A DNA stretch of 64,000 nucleotides. Origin: Pegoplata infirma. Its lineage: Eukaryota; Arthropoda; Insecta; Diptera; Anthomyiidae. The notes beneath the pieces are model-generated. The model was not told where the DNA came from and did not search any database. It worked only from the letters and a program-made list of their open reading frames with translations. The number at the start of each line of letters is the position of its first letter. Positions within the stretch are counted from its first letter, which is position 1. Made by a program: the position numbers and the translations under genes. Shown here in pieces: positions 35,731 to 47,772 of the stretch. The stretch lies in assembly GCA_963921195.1 (NCBI GenBank), contig OY992537.1, positions 130,222,694 through 130,286,693 of the forward strand, given 5' to 3'.

Positions 35731-36514
35731 AACGAACAAGTTGTTGGTGTAGACCCTTCTTTTTACAATAGTTGCACGTATCTGTCTTCTTGTTGTTTTT
35801 GTTACTTGAATTGTGAGAACCCTCTGGCTTCTTGAACTTCGAGTATCTCACTAACAAAGCTTCTTCACTATCCTTGTCGTCATCAGAATTTCCAAAATTT
35901 CTTTGAAACATACAGAGCTGTGTGGCCATCTCATCAAATGTTTTTTCATCACTTTTTGACATTAGCATCCAACTTGATTTAAACGTTTCGAACTGACTTG
36001 GCAAAATTTGCAATAACTTAGATACAAGGAGTAAATCCGGTAAAACATTCTCATTTCTTGCTCTTAATCCGTTGTTCAGTTCAGACCACATATTCTTTAA
36101 TTTAGCAATATGCGTTGAAACATCCTGAGTAGCATTCCAATTAAATTGGAAAAAGTCAATGCATATTTTGAATACCTGATCCTTAGATGTTGCCTCAAAC
36201 TGTAACTTCAAGGCATCCCAGGTATCAGCAGCAGAGTCTTGATCCATAATCTTCTCAAAAATGTCATCACTTACTGCGCTTATCAGCATTGATTTTGCAT
36301 AGCTGTTGGCTTTACGATAAAGTTCAGAATTTGCTTTAAATTCTCTCTTTTGTTCAGCAGTAGCCCCTTCAGCTAACTCTGCCGGCTTTATTAATCTTCG
36401 ATCAATAACATCTAGCGCTCCTTCGTGGTAGTCAAGCATAACACGCATTTTTCTTTTCCACATTGGCCAGTCTGCTTCTTTTCGTAACGGCTTCAATTGT
36501 TTGCTAATATCCAT
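35705..36514 (-). pseudogene. Copia Gag, truncated in the zinc knuckle
   Basis: 270-codon frame starting MDISKQLKPL. Most of it is the helical copia capsid region (DALKLQFEA, LKNMWSELNNG, LLQILPSQFETF). The zinc knuckle begins CNYCKKKG, but the GHxxxxC half is gone. From there the frame runs off into a stop, while the adjacent frame is already downstream Pol sequence. So an internal deletion, by my estimate around 0.5 kb, joined mid-knuckle to the pre-integrase domain. Confidence 0.9.
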
Positions 36515-36624
36515 TTTGATATTCTAAAAATCTTCTTTTTCTTGAATAATATTTTCGTTGACAAATTTCCTTCAGAAATTTTCTTGAAAAAATTTTCTTT
36601 TTTATTTAACTTATTTCCCAAAGC

Positions 36625-36644
36625 AACTGCCTGGGCCCATAACC
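36625..36644 (-). promoter_or_regulatory. Copia primer binding site (half initiator tRNA-Met)
   Basis: Minus strand GGTTATGGGCCCAG adjoins the end of the 5' LTR. This is the internal initiator tRNA-Met site characteristic of copia. Confidence 0.85.
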
Positions 36645-38090
36645 TTTTAGAGTAAACGATTTTATTGAAGTGAAAAATAAATATAAAATATCAAAAACGA
36701 CAATTCCAAATGTATACATGATTGCTATTATAAAAACATAAACAAGTACATACATGGAATACAACAATGGTAACAAAACATAACACTACACGCAAAAAAA
36801 AATCTGTGTCAGATTGAGCAATCCTACTTGGTAAAATTTTTTTCATACCAAAAAAAAATTTTTACCAAATTTTTGCTAAAATTATGCTTGTCGATGTTAA
36901 AGTAACATAATTAGTTTTTTATGTAAAATAACCAAGTAGCTTGCACAATAACGCAAATTACTTGCACAAAAATTTATCGAAAGAAAACAAAAAAAAAAAA
37001 AAAAAAAAAAACAAATACAGACAGCCATTTTCATTTTGTTTTTTAGTGTGCGTGCTTCTTTTATTTTTTGTGTTATAAAAACGTAAAAAGCAAATTGATA
37101 ATTAAAATTAAAATAAATTAATAAATAAAAATAAATACTTAGTTTTTTAAAAGATAAATAAATGTAAGATAAAAAAATGCTAAAGTTAATTTTGCTGTCA
37201 TAACTTAAAACACCATTCATTTAGCAAAACCAATGGAGTCTCAGGCGTTTGTTTCAATGAATTACAAATGAAATGATAAAGTGAGTATACCCCTACTCCG
37301 AAGACACCAATAAGGTTTAATAGATTTTTAGTTAAAAATTAGTGTTTGGTAATAATTTTTTATTTATACAGGGTACTGCTAAATAAATCCTTCACTACAA
37401 TATAGAGCGTGGGCACCAGTCCTCCCTTTAGTTATAAAATTAAAACCTAAAAACTCATTTATATGGCAAAGCCAATGGAGTCCAGACCTGTTTTGATGAG
37501 TTACAAATGGAATTACAAAGTAAGTGTTCCTTCTAACCAAAAGACCAATGGGGTTTACTAGTTTTCTAAATTAAAAATTTATGTTTTGTTATAATTTTCT
37601 ATTTTTACAGGATGTTTTTAAATAAATTCGTGATGCTATAGCGGATCCTTCACTTCAAGAAAAAGCGTAGGCAGCAGTCACTGGAGAAAATTGTACATAA
37701 AGGGTCAGTTGGTCGGTGGTAAACAACATTTATTATATTAATATGGATATTTATTCTGTGAAAATTTTAAATTCAACAAATATACAAATTTTTACAAAAA
37801 ATTTATAGAAAATTTATTTTAGCATAAATGTGGTAATTTTTAGCATTATTTTTAGTCACCTTTTCTAATAATTTTGGTATATGTCACCATATTTCTTTTG
37901 GTATATTTTACCAAGTTTTTGCTTAAATAGCATTAGCATTTTCTTCAAAATTTTTTACATAAGTGTTTTGGCTAAATTACGAAAACTACTTCGTCGGTTG
38001 TAGTTTTAGCATATTTTTGGTAAAATTATGCCAAATTTTTGCTCACTCCGACACAGATTTTTTTTTGCGTGTACATAAATAACTCCAACA
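36645..38090 (-). repeat. Copia 5' LTR, interrupted
   Basis: 161 bp of LTR sequence split by the element at 36789-38071. Its two parts match the 3' LTR without visible mismatch. Confidence 0.9.
36789..38071. mobile_element. CACGC-ended Tc1/mariner-type element in the copia 5' LTR
   Basis: 1283 bp. The ends start CACGCAAAAAAAAATCTGTG, and the right end is the inverse over about 23 bp. TA flanks it (36787-36788, 38072-38073), and the other LTR supplies the empty site CACTACATAAAT. It contains a 21-base poly(A) run near 36989 and relics of the interspersed GGAATTACAAAGTAAGTG-type repeat. A partial inverted copy of its left end lies at 38745-38922. Confidence 0.92.
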
Positions 38091-38744
38091 TGCTTCATAT
38101 CCCTAATATTAACATTGTCTTAACATTGGTTTGCTGCATACGCCAATTTTCTGCACATGAAGCAAATTTTACACCTAAAAGTTAAAATATAATCTCTACT
38201 TTTGTTTTGATGCATATAACGTTCAAAGGGTGCATATCAAAACAAACTAAAAATTGACGCTTGGTTATTGGTGTGACCCATAAACCATTTGCCAAATGGA
38301 ATTAGGAATCAATTGTTTATGATTGTTATGCACTTTATTTTCATCCGGAATGAATTTTTCGTAAGAATTAAAAGATATCCCGCCCCAACTTTGCTAATTA
38401 TAGCCAAAATTAAAGATAATTTAATAAGGTAAACTCAGGTTGACTTTGACCCACGTGAAAGAAAATTATATTTTTTCAAGAAAATATTAATTTAAACGGG
38501 ATATGGAGCAAAACGCGACCAAGTCTTTTTTTGTTAAAATCATAATAACTTTTGATATCTTGTGCAAAAACGTATAAAAATTTATATTTTTTCTTTAACC
38601 ATTTTAAGCAATCGATACCAAAAGTAAAAAACAAATCTATCGTGTAGATTTTTAATAAAGTTGATGAGAAGTTTCTTTTTCGTTTTTCTCAAAACAAAGT
38701 AAATGGTCTTTGGGTCATACCAAAAATAAGCAAACGATATGTTT

Positions 38745-39267
38745 TTTTCCTGTTTTCTTTCGAGAATTATTTTGTGCAAGTAATTTGCGTTATTGTGCAA
38801 GTTACTTGGTTATTTTACATACAAAATTAATTATGTTACTTTAACAACGTCAAGCATAATTTTAACAAAATTTGGTAAAAGGCTACCCACGTTCAATCTG
38901 ACCCTAGTTTTTTGTTTGTGTGTATATTAAAACTTTTTTTGTTTTTTTAAGCATCCAACCTGAATCAAATTACGTTGCGTAAGGCGTAACGCCCAATAAT
39001 TTTTCGTTTCTAATATTTAAATGTGAGTTACCTAAATCAAACGGACGTAAAAATTTCAAATTTGATGTGTTTGTTTTTGTTTTTTTTTTACGTCTTGCGC
39101 TACGCATTTGATTCTGGTTCGACCCTAAAGGATTTTGATTTGGTATCATCAGAAAACTGGGGAATGGCTTACAAATCAACATAAATATTTGTAGGTCAAA
39201 GTCAACAGTGATTTCTGTTAAATTTACTACGATTTTCTTTGGGAATACAATGATTTTTGGTTAAGTG
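38745..39267 (-). repeat. Cluster of truncated MITE relics
   Basis: 38745-38922 is an inverted copy of the left 200 bp of the CACGC element. 38953-39126 has imperfect inverted ends (CCAACCTGAATCAAAT and ATTTGATTCTGGTTCG). 39125-39267 is an inverted, internally deleted copy of the CACTCA element, ending GGTTAAGTG next to TA. Confidence 0.7.
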
Positions 39268-39287
39268 TAAAAAATGTAATTTACGTG

Positions 39288-39758
39288 TTAAGCCGCATTC
39301 ACAATGTTGGAGTACTCCAATCTGTGGAAAATTTAATATCTTTCCCTTTTGCACTTTCATGTATTTGAATTTGACTATCCCTTTTCAATCCACTTCAGAG
39401 TCAAACATGTTCTACTCTGGAGTTCCAATCTGGAGTTAACAGAGCCTATGTTAACCGTTAACAGAGAAAAAATACACCCCTGTGAAAGTGCCATCACTAA
39501 TAATGTCATTAAAAAAAATAAACAAAACAAAAAATGTTATTTTAAAACAAATTCAAATGAAAAAAAAATAATTTAAAACGTTAAAAACATATAATTTATA
39601 AAATAAACAAAATTTAGTGGGATAATTTGCCAAATTATGTGAAATGTAAGTACACTGACAAATATAATGTGACAGAACTCCACTCTGCATTTTGTACAGT
39701 TAACATTTCAATCTGTGGCCGAGAGTGGAGTGACTCCAACATTGTGAACGTAGCTTTA
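39288..39758. mobile_element. TTCACAATGTTGGAGT inverted-repeat element
   Basis: The ends TTCACAATGTTGGAGT and the inverse ACTCCAACATTGTGAA face each other about 430 bp apart. The CCAATCTGTGG/CCACAGATTG continuation adds to about 40 bp of imperfect terminal repeat. The target duplication is doubtful (ACGTGTTA against ACGTCTAA). Confidence 0.65.
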
Positions 39759-39759
39759 C

Positions 39760-40580
39760 GTCTAAACATGCAACAGAAATAAAAACGATTTCTGATTCGA
39801 TTTTTTGAAAAGGGGATTCAAGTTCATTCGACATTATCTTCTTGAAAATCTTTTTAAAAACCCTTTAAGCCGCCCAGAGACACAATACATGTTTGATGAC
39901 TTGTTAGTTGACCAAAAAATATTTTCAAAATACACATATCCGACAAATTTATACACATGTTGGATTTTTTGTGTATATTTTTTTTTTAAATTCTTGAAGG
40001 AGTAACATGTATATTTTTTTATTTTTCCACTCTTTTTTATGTATTTTTAATATATTTAGGTAAAAATCCACTTTTAGATAACATTGCTTCACTGTGTGAA
40101 AAACAATAACAAATAATTAATGAAGACGTCTCTGTTCGTACGACGGTCGGATGACAAGTAAATACACCATCCGACATGTCATCCAACTTTTCAACCGACC
40201 ATCAAAAAATCAAAACATTTTGATTTTTCATCCGACCATCCATCCGACAGCCCCATACACGAGAAAAATTACATTAGTCATCCAACGAGTCATCTAATTT
40301 GTCTAAAATGTATGGGATCCTTTATGGATATAAAAACTCAACACAGAGATTAATCACAATTGGATCGGAAAGTGTTTTTCTGCAGTTGTTTTCATACATT
40401 TTATATGAAAACAAAATTCCGCCGAGTTTTTCCGCCCAATTAGGTTCAATTGTAATGAGGACAGTTGAGGAAAAACGCTTCCCGCCACAATTGTGATGAA
40501 TCTCATGGGTACATTGTGTAAATCGCACTTTAGCAACCATGTTTCGATAGTATTTAATACCTAAAAGTAACAACCCTGCT
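39760..40580. other. Spacer upstream of Mcm10
   Basis: Contains a cluster of CATCCGAC motifs on both strands (40145-40255) and no coding frame that I can support. Confidence 0.5.
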
Positions 40581-40588
40581 CATAAGTA

Positions 40589-40596
40589 ATCGATAA
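40589..40596. promoter_or_regulatory. DRE-like motif upstream of Mcm10
   Basis: ATCGATAA differs from the Drosophila DRE core TATCGATA mainly at one edge. DREF sites are common in replication gene promoters, so position and gene fit, but a single near-match is weak evidence. Confidence 0.35.
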
Positions 40597-40672
40597 CGAT
40601 ATTATTCTTTTTATCGTGTTTATTATTGTTATCGTCTATATTACAAACAAAATGACACCTCTAATAAAATTA

Positions 40673-40680
40673 GCGCCAAA
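40673..40680 (-). promoter_or_regulatory. E2F-type site about 100 bp upstream of Mcm10
   Basis: GCGCCAAA, read on the minus strand as TTTGGCGC, matches the E2F/DP consensus TTTSSCGC exactly. E2F drives S-phase genes, including MCM-family genes, so its place upstream of this gene is as expected. Binding is inference. Confidence 0.6.
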
Positions 40681-40776
40681 AACTTTTTTGTTTTTAGTAG
40701 TATACTTAATTTTATTGACACAATTTTATAATTAACTTGGATTTCGTGAATAAGATATCAAATCATTACAAACAAA

Positions 40777-41892
40777 ATGAGCCCTCAAGAAAATAATGAT
40801 CCCGATAAATCTATTGACGATGATGCCGAAATTATGGCTTTGGAAAAAATCTTGGCCGAAGCTGAAGAACAAGAAAATAAAATTCAACAGGAAAAGGAGG
40901 CTTCAATTAAAGAAAAGGAAAAACTCCGACCACAATTAAAGGAGGATAGCACATTTGCTGATGCCTTTGGTTATGAGATTGATGAAAAGGTGGCTAAAGA
41001 AATTGAGAAAAAAGTGGCTAGTAGAACAGAGGAATTGGATTCTTCGGATGACGAGGAAATTAAAAATTTCTTGGAACGTAAGTACAATGAATATGGCTGT
41101 GATATTAATAAAAAGCTAAAACAACAAAAACAAGCCGCAAAGGAATCAAAGGCTGATTATGAAGTCGACAAATTCCTAAAGGATGAACAGGCTAAAACAA
41201 CAGCGCAAACTGCTACAACATCAACGTCAATGCACATCAAAAATCCACATAATCCAGTCATGAGGCAATCGTTAATTAGTAATTCTTTTAAAAAACTACC
41301 AGAGGGTAAATCGGTAAATGACAGCCTTCAGAGAAAGTCATTGCCAGTTACGGCACCATCACAAAGCTCAATTTACACAGATCCCGTATTTGGTTTACGT
41401 ATTATTAATCCATTAATATCCAGTACTTTGCTAACAGAACGTATGGCTGGTCGTAAATCTGTAGCATTTTGTGCTGTAGCTTTCCATACCGAAAGGGGGG
41501 ACCTTTCTAAAGATTGGGTTATAGCTGGAGTGTTAGTTCACAAAAGTCCTGTGCAAATGAGCAAAAAAGGTCAACCTTATTCTATATGGCGTTTATCGGA
41601 CTTAAAAGGAGAAATCAAGACTTTGTCCCTGTTTCTATTCCAAGGAGCCCACAAGGAATTGTGGAAGACTGCTCAAGGAATGTGCATTGCGGTTTTAAAT
41701 CCAACAATATTTGAAAAACGTGCTGAAAGTAAAGATGTTGCCTGTCTCTCAATAGACACGGCCCATAAAGTTATGGTCCTGGGACAATCAAAAGATTTGG
41801 GAGCATGTAAAGCTCAAAAACGTAATGGAGACGTTTGCAATGCTATAGTAAATCTTAGCGAATGTGATTGCTGTATTTTCCATATGAAACAG
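40777..41892 (+). CDS. Mcm10: Mcm10 exon 1: N-terminal region, OB-fold and CCCH zinc finger
   Basis: Mcm10 is the replication initiation factor that binds single-stranded DNA, the CMG helicase and polymerase alpha in the nucleus. Exon 1 codes 372 residues from the ATG at 40777, with an in-frame stop soon upstream. Residues 15-60 are a charged, coiled-coil-prone helix typical of the N-terminal self-association region. Residues about 205-340 form the OB-fold (DPVFGLRIINPLIS...KSVAFCAV...DWVIAGVLVHKS...YSIWRLSDL). The CCCH zinc finger follows with C344, C354, C365 (or C363) and H369 in KRNGDVCNAIVN. Exon 1 ends after CAG at 41892, in phase 0, at a CAG/GTATTT donor. It joins exon 2 to read FHMKQ-EFGKMS, the conserved Mcm10 sequence. 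Confidence 0.95.
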
Positions 41893-42625
41893 GTATTTGA
41901 TTTTAGCATTATTCAAAATCTAGATATACTATAAGATTCATTTTAAAGGTTTATATTAAATAACTCGAGAAGAGACCATTCCACTGATTCCCAACCTTTG
42001 GTTCTTGAACCACTGCACTAAAGGAAATTTATAAGGAATTGTTGTCCAAAACCTTTTTTGATGCGTTCAAAAGAATTTTTTTATGTGACCATTATAATGG
42101 CACATATTTTTTTGTTCACCAAACTCTTTTTACCGCTAGTGCAAAGGCGTCCAAAACAATTTTTTTTACCCATACAAATTTTATATTATACATTTCTAGC
42201 ATGTATAATTATCGCCGTTAATTTTAAGCTTCGATAAAAAGTAAAGCTAAGTTCACATTTTTAATGAAATAGCATAGACACAAACATTTTTTTCGTGTTT
42301 GCCTTTATAAATTTTTACATTCCACAACAGTGATACCAAGTAAATTTTGTTAAACGTGGATGCGTTTTAAGTTAAACGGTTAATCTTAACATATATACGG
42401 TTATGCGAAAGCAGTGCTAATATTAACTTACTTAAGACCCTGTATTACAATAAAGTCTCCTAACTTTCCTGCATTGCTTCTCACCCCCGATTGCCATAAA
42501 AAACTCAGATAAAAAAGGCGTGCAAGAAAAAACGCAGCATGTAAAATGCCTCTAATGTGAATTCATCCGCCAAGCCATGTAGCTCCATAGGGAAAATATA
42601 TTTAGTAATTTCCGTCCGACCGTCT

Positions 42626-43375
42626 CACAGTGGGGCGAGATGCTCTTTTTTTTGTCAGAATTTCTTTACAGCCCTCAATTCTTAACCGATTTTAATTTTG
42701 TTTTTTGCTGCTTGTAGCTTATTAAATTTCGCATCGACTTATGCAGGCAGCCTAATTTTTAAGCAACATTTTTTAATACAGTTAATATTTATTGCGAAAG
42801 TAAAAAAAAATTAGTTTTTTTTTGCTGAAAAACGTTTTGCTTAAATTAATTGTTATATCAATTTCTTTGAATTTCTTAATTAAAAAAAAATTAATTGAAA
42901 AATTGCATTTATTTTCCCCTTCTTATTAAATACACAAATTGACTTTCGTAGCATTATTTTGCGATTAATATCATTACCATACGATAAGAACCAAGGAAAA
43001 TTTATACATTTATAGCTATTCAAAAAATCAATACTGCCATAAATTAACTCAATTTTTGCAACAAAAGAAGTACGTTATTAAAAATACGTTTCGTGGAGCT
43101 ATGAAAGCCATAATAAACACCTTTAAATTAAGCCAATAATCATTTTGATCCGTAAAGTTTTCAGCGTTTTACAGCCAAAATACTGAAAAAAACAATTTTT
43201 TTTGACATTCGCAATCCAATTTAAACAGATTAAAAAATTGAATTAAAAATTCGGGCTGCATAGATCGATGCGAAATTTAATAAGCTACAAGCAGCAAAAA
43301 ACAAAATTAAAATCGGTTAAGAATTGAGGGCTGTAGAGTAATTCTGACAAAAAAGTACATATCGCCCCCCCTGTG
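42626..43375. mobile_element. Palindromic element with CACAG-GGGCGA ends
   Basis: The arms 42626-42755 and 43255-43375 are inverse copies. They share GCCCTCAATTCTTAACCG and TAGCTTATTAAATTTCGCAT and end in CACAGTGGGGCGA / TCGCCCCCCCTGTG. I could not identify a target duplication. Confidence 0.72.
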
Positions 43376-43899
43376 CATCGTAGTAAGATCACGATCATCA
43401 ACTAACCAACAAACCAGATATTAAAGCAGAAACATACATACTGATTACTAGAGTTGTCAATTATTCGACTTTCGACTTTGTTCGAATAATTCAAATAATT
43501 GTTTTTCCTCGTTCGACCAAACGATTAAAGATCAAAATTTATTCGATTAATCGAAGAGAATAATGAATAAAAAAATTATTTTAAAATATATTTTTATTAA
43601 CAAAAAAAATAAACAATTCATATAAAAAATCTTAATATAAGAAAGTTAAGATTTTTATTAACGAAAAAATGCATACAAAACTTAAAAATAAAATAGTAAA
43701 AGTTAAAAAAAACTTAAAAATTGAATAACTGAGATCACTTTTGATTAATGGATGTTGATTTTAATACGTGTTGAGAAATAATTCAAATACAAATTATTAT
43801 TTGAAGTATTCAGACAAAATATATCATAAATGATTTTAAATTTTGTCAAATAAGACAATTTAAGTTGTTCTTAAGAAATAATCTTTTAAAAATAAAAGT

Positions 43900-44275
43900 T
43901 GACTCAATTTTTTTGCTTTCAAACGAATTTTGGTTTTTGTTTTTATTAAATTAGATTTTGAAAACACTCTTTCGCTAATTATTGAAGTGATATATTTAGA
44001 AGAGCATAAAAAAGTTTATCAATTTTTCCTGTTCTTTTTTCAGATTTTCCAAATATACCATATCGTCTGAGATATCGCTAAAGTCATTTTTATTTTCTGA
44101 ATTTTTAATACTTTGAATTGAATTATTTAACTCGCATAAAAGATTATTATTTTCATTACTAATTACTTCCTCTATTTCAATACTTTTATCTGAATTATTG
44201 TGATTACTTTCAACATAAAATAATCTGGAGTATAATTTATTTGCATATTCTTTTGTTCGCTTTTTGGAGAATATT
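43900..44275 (-). pseudogene. hAT transposase remnant (C-terminal dimerisation region)
   Basis: On the minus strand, a run of about 95 codons rich in Asn, Ser and Glu (from about 44275) is followed, across a stop and a frame change, by ISERVFSKSNLIKTKTKIRL. This resembles the conserved C-terminal hAT dimerisation motif (SERVFSxxGLIxTxxRxxL). The location inside a hAT-type element with an 8-bp duplication supports it. The gene is dead: stops, frame changes and no catalytic part visible. Confidence 0.6.
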
Positions 44276-44380
44276 TTAAGAAACTTTCATTGCTCTTAAA
44301 ATTTCCAGAATTTAGAAAAATTATTAAATTTTTGAACACTTTTATACGTCTCTCATTAATTCTTATTTTAATACGTTTTA

Positions 44381-44507
44381 GGCTGGATTACTCAATGCTC
44401 CGTTATAAAATAACTCTCCGTTAAATTTAACTTTTTCATACAAATTTTGACATAAGGCTCCGTTAAATCGGCAGTTAGCAGCTAACTTTTCATTGAGTAA
44501 TCCGCCC
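44381..44507. mobile_element. 127-bp PIF/Harbinger-type MITE
   Basis: The ends GGCTGGATTACTCAATG and CATTGAGTAATCCGCCC are nearly perfect inverses, and TTA flanks both sides (44378-44380, 44508-44510). It interrupts the transposase relic of the enclosing hAT element. Confidence 0.8.
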
Positions 44508-47500
44508 TTAGTAAGTCTGATGCAAAAGAATTATTAATTTTTTCTAAATTATTTATTAAAAACTTGATAACTACCTCTAATTCTATAATGAATGGGCTTT
44601 GGCTTTGGCTACAATATATTTTAACTTTCCTACATTTTGTATAAAATCTTTCAAAATTTATGAAAATAAATCAAATTCTTAGCATTGATTTAATTTTTTA
44701 ATTAAAAAAATTGTTCGATTAATCGACATTAATTAATCGATTTATTCGTTATTCGAAAATCGTCATTTTTGAATTATTCGAACAAGAGTTGGGTTTTGTT
44801 TGATCGATTAATCGAATTATTCTTAATCGACTGACAACTCTACTGATTACCCTCGGTAATTCTGTATGCATTTGTTGTTGTCGCAAATATTTCTATTTAC
44901 GTTATAATGCCATATTAGGGGTATTAACCATGGCGTGCTAACCATTTTGTTCAAATTCTGATTAATTTTTATTAAAAAACCACCGCGAAAGGTAAAAATA
45001 ATGCTGCTTTTTAAGCATCTTCAAAAAATTTTGAAAAACTCATAGCGGTTTGGTTGGCGCCCCGACGATATTCGACTCTATTCTCATTGGGAATTCAAAA
45101 TATAATATTTTAAAGGTCGAATAAAACAATTTTTATTTTTTAATAAAAATTAATCAGAATTATTTTTTTAAATCCACCTCCACAAAAAGGGGTCGGGCCA
45201 AAAAAACGACATTGTCTAGTCCCTTGGGTATAAGTGCAGGACCTTGAACGCTCTCTGGCATAAACAGTTTCATTTATTCAACAAAATTAAATAAAAACTG
45301 TAAAAATTGCTGCACAATAGATCTTTCTGGTCGCAGTGCATAGATCTTTTCAATCTAATCTTGGGGGTGGGGGCCCAGCCAGAAATTGCCAACCGTTCCA
45401 AAGAAAAAGTACTGGCAGAGTAATTTATTTTTTGTATAGCAAGCTCTATTTAGTAAAGTACTTTGTTTTACCGAATTAAGTACTTTGCCAGTACTTTTTT
45501 ACCAAACTAAAGACGGTTTCTTTAATAATTTAATTAAATTCTTTAATAATTTAATAAAAATTTAATTAAATTTAAAAATTTTAAAACACTTAATTATGTT
45601 GTAAAGTTATTGCAATAGTGTCATTATCAAATTTAGTAAGAATACACTTTGATTGGACCGAATGATATACTTCTAAATGTAGAGTCAAATAGGATGTAAA
45701 AAATGTGTCTTTAAATATTATCAAAACATTTTGTTAAAAATTTTAAATGATATTTTAGGAAAAAATATGAAGGGACATTACCGCAATTTTTCCTGATATT
45801 TAAATATTTATATAAAAATGGGGAAATTGGCGGAGATCCCACTCTTTTATTTGCTAACACTACACCTTTTCCAATTGAAATTCAGAAAAGATCAATTGTA
45901 ATTCAGAAATCACAATTGAAATTCAGAAATCCCAATTGAAATTCAGAATAGCCCAATTGAAATTCAGAAATCATAATTGAAATTCAGAAAAGCCCAATTG
46001 AAATTCAGAAATTACAATTGAAATTCAGAAAAGCCCAATTGAAATTCAGAAATCACAATTGAAATTCAGAAATCGTAATTGAAATTCAGAAAAGCCCAAT
46101 TGAAATTCAGAAAAGATCAATTGAAATTCAGAAATCGTAATTGAAATTCAGAAAATCAAAATTGAAATTCAGAAAAACACAATTGAAATTCAGAAAAGCG
46201 CAATTGAAATTTAGAAAAGCACAATTGAAATTCAGAAAAACCCAATTGAAATTCAGAAATTGTAATTGAAATTCAGAAATCGTAATTGAAATTCAGAAAA
46301 ACCTAATTGAAATTCAGAAAATCACAATTGAAATTCAGAAAAGCACAATTGAAATTCAGAAAAGTACAATTGAAATTCAGAAAAGCCCAATTGAAATTCA
46401 GAAAAACACAATTGAAATTCAGAAAAGCACAATTGAAATTCAGAAAAGCCCAATTGAAATTCAGAAATCGTAATTGAAATTCAGAAATCGTAATTGAAAT
46501 TCAGAAAAGCCCAATTGAAATTCAGAAAATCACAATTGAAATTCACAAAATGACAATTGAATTTCAGAAAAGCCCAATTGAAATTCAGAAAAGCACAATT
46601 GAAATTCAGAAAAGCACAATTGAAATTCAGAAAAGCACAATTGAAATTCAGAAATGCCCAATTAAAATTCAGAAAATCACAATTGAAATTCAGAAAAGCC
46701 CAATTGAAATTCAGAAATCGTAATTGAAATTCAGAAAAGCCCAATTGAAATTCAGAAAAGCCCAATTGAAATTTAGAAAAACACAATTGAAATTCAGAAA
46801 AGCCCAATTGAAATTCAGAAAAGATCAATTGAAATTCAGAAAATCACAATTGAAATTCAGAAAAGCCCAATTGAAATTCAGAAAAGCACAATTGAAATTC
46901 AGAAATCACAATTGAAATTCAGAAATCACAATTGAAATTCAGAAATCACAATTGAAATTCAGAAAATGTAAACAAACCAATTATTAGTCACCACTACAAA
47001 CATACACACATTAAGCAAATGCAGTACAGAAATATGTATATGAGAGTATCTAACTTTATTCTCTTGCTACGTATTGTAGACAATACACTCATGAAATGCT
47101 GTAGGTAATATAAAGTGAAACTGACTTTTTAATATTTTTCTTTAAAACTAATTTTTCATTAATGCATTCGTCAAGGTAGAGTATTTTTTTGTTTACAATA
47201 TTAATTAATTAACAAAAAATAATAAAAAAATTCTGTTTAACTTGATTTTACCTACAACATTCTATAAGTGTATTATTGTCTGTCTGCTCTCTACAATACG
47301 TAGCAAGAGAATAAAGTTAAATACTCTCATAGTTGTACAGCATTTGTGTAATGTGTCCAGTGTTGCCATATATTTTTTTGAAAAAACTTTTTATTTCTGA
47401 AAAAAAATCTTTTTTTTGTGAAAAAATCTTTATTTTACAAAAATATTGAAAAAATTAAAAATTAATACATTATGTATTTTCATTATGTATTTTCAATTCA

Positions 47501-47772
47501 TTTTTCATATCAAGTGTAAAAAAAATAATAAAAAAAAAACAACCAAGCGTTCATTTGGAGCTCGAAAAGACTCATAAATGAGTTCTTAGACGTTCAGAAA
47601 ACATAATCCCTTTTTCTTAGCGCTCTTATAAAATCTTAATAATAATTTTAATCCAACGATCAGTTTTTATTTAGTTTTCGCAATTTAATTACAAATCATT
47701 TTTAATTAATTAAACGTAACCGAGAACTGGTTACAATGACCGTCGTCTCGTTGTATCGAAATCGACCAAGGG

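Larger units (their letters stand above)
31461..38090 (-). mobile_element. Copia-type LTR retrotransposon, minus strand, defective
   Basis: Copia order (integrase before reverse transcriptase) reads on the minus strand. It has two 161-bp LTRs and a 5-bp duplication TGCTT (31456-31460, 38091-38095). The primer binding site GGTTATGGGCCCAG next to the right LTR is the half initiator tRNA-Met site known from copia. The LTRs look identical by eye once the 36789-38071 insertion is removed, so integration was recent. Yet the copy lacks protease, has a frame break near its C-terminus and carries two insertions. Confidence 0.93.
31305..38740. mobile_element. ATATCGTTTG inverted-repeat element, copy 2, split by copia
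   Basis: The left part 31305-31460 and right part 38096-38740 join into an element of about 800 bp that matches 26837-27639. The intact copy shows the uninterrupted site (...TTTGCTTCATATCC...). It dates the copia insertion as younger than this element. Confidence 0.85.
43449..44842 (-). mobile_element. hAT element with TAGAGTTGTCA ends and decayed transposase
   Basis: The ends TAGAGTTGTCA and TGACAACTCTA are flanked by the perfect 8-mer CTGATTAC (43441-43448 and 44843-44850). Subterminal regions are rich in TCGATTAATCGA/TTATTCG motifs. It contains a small PIF/Harbinger-type MITE (44381-44507) and a minus-strand transposase remnant. Confidence 0.88.

Noticed and set aside
46481..46915. Repetitive FLNFNWA- and KFRKAQL-type proteins
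   Set aside because: Translations of the foldback minisatellite in different frames; arrays vary in unit length and break frames.
45871..46965. CRISPR-like array
   Set aside because: Units are 20-22 bp with only 3-5 variable bases between them, in an animal intron, and mirrored as a foldback arm.
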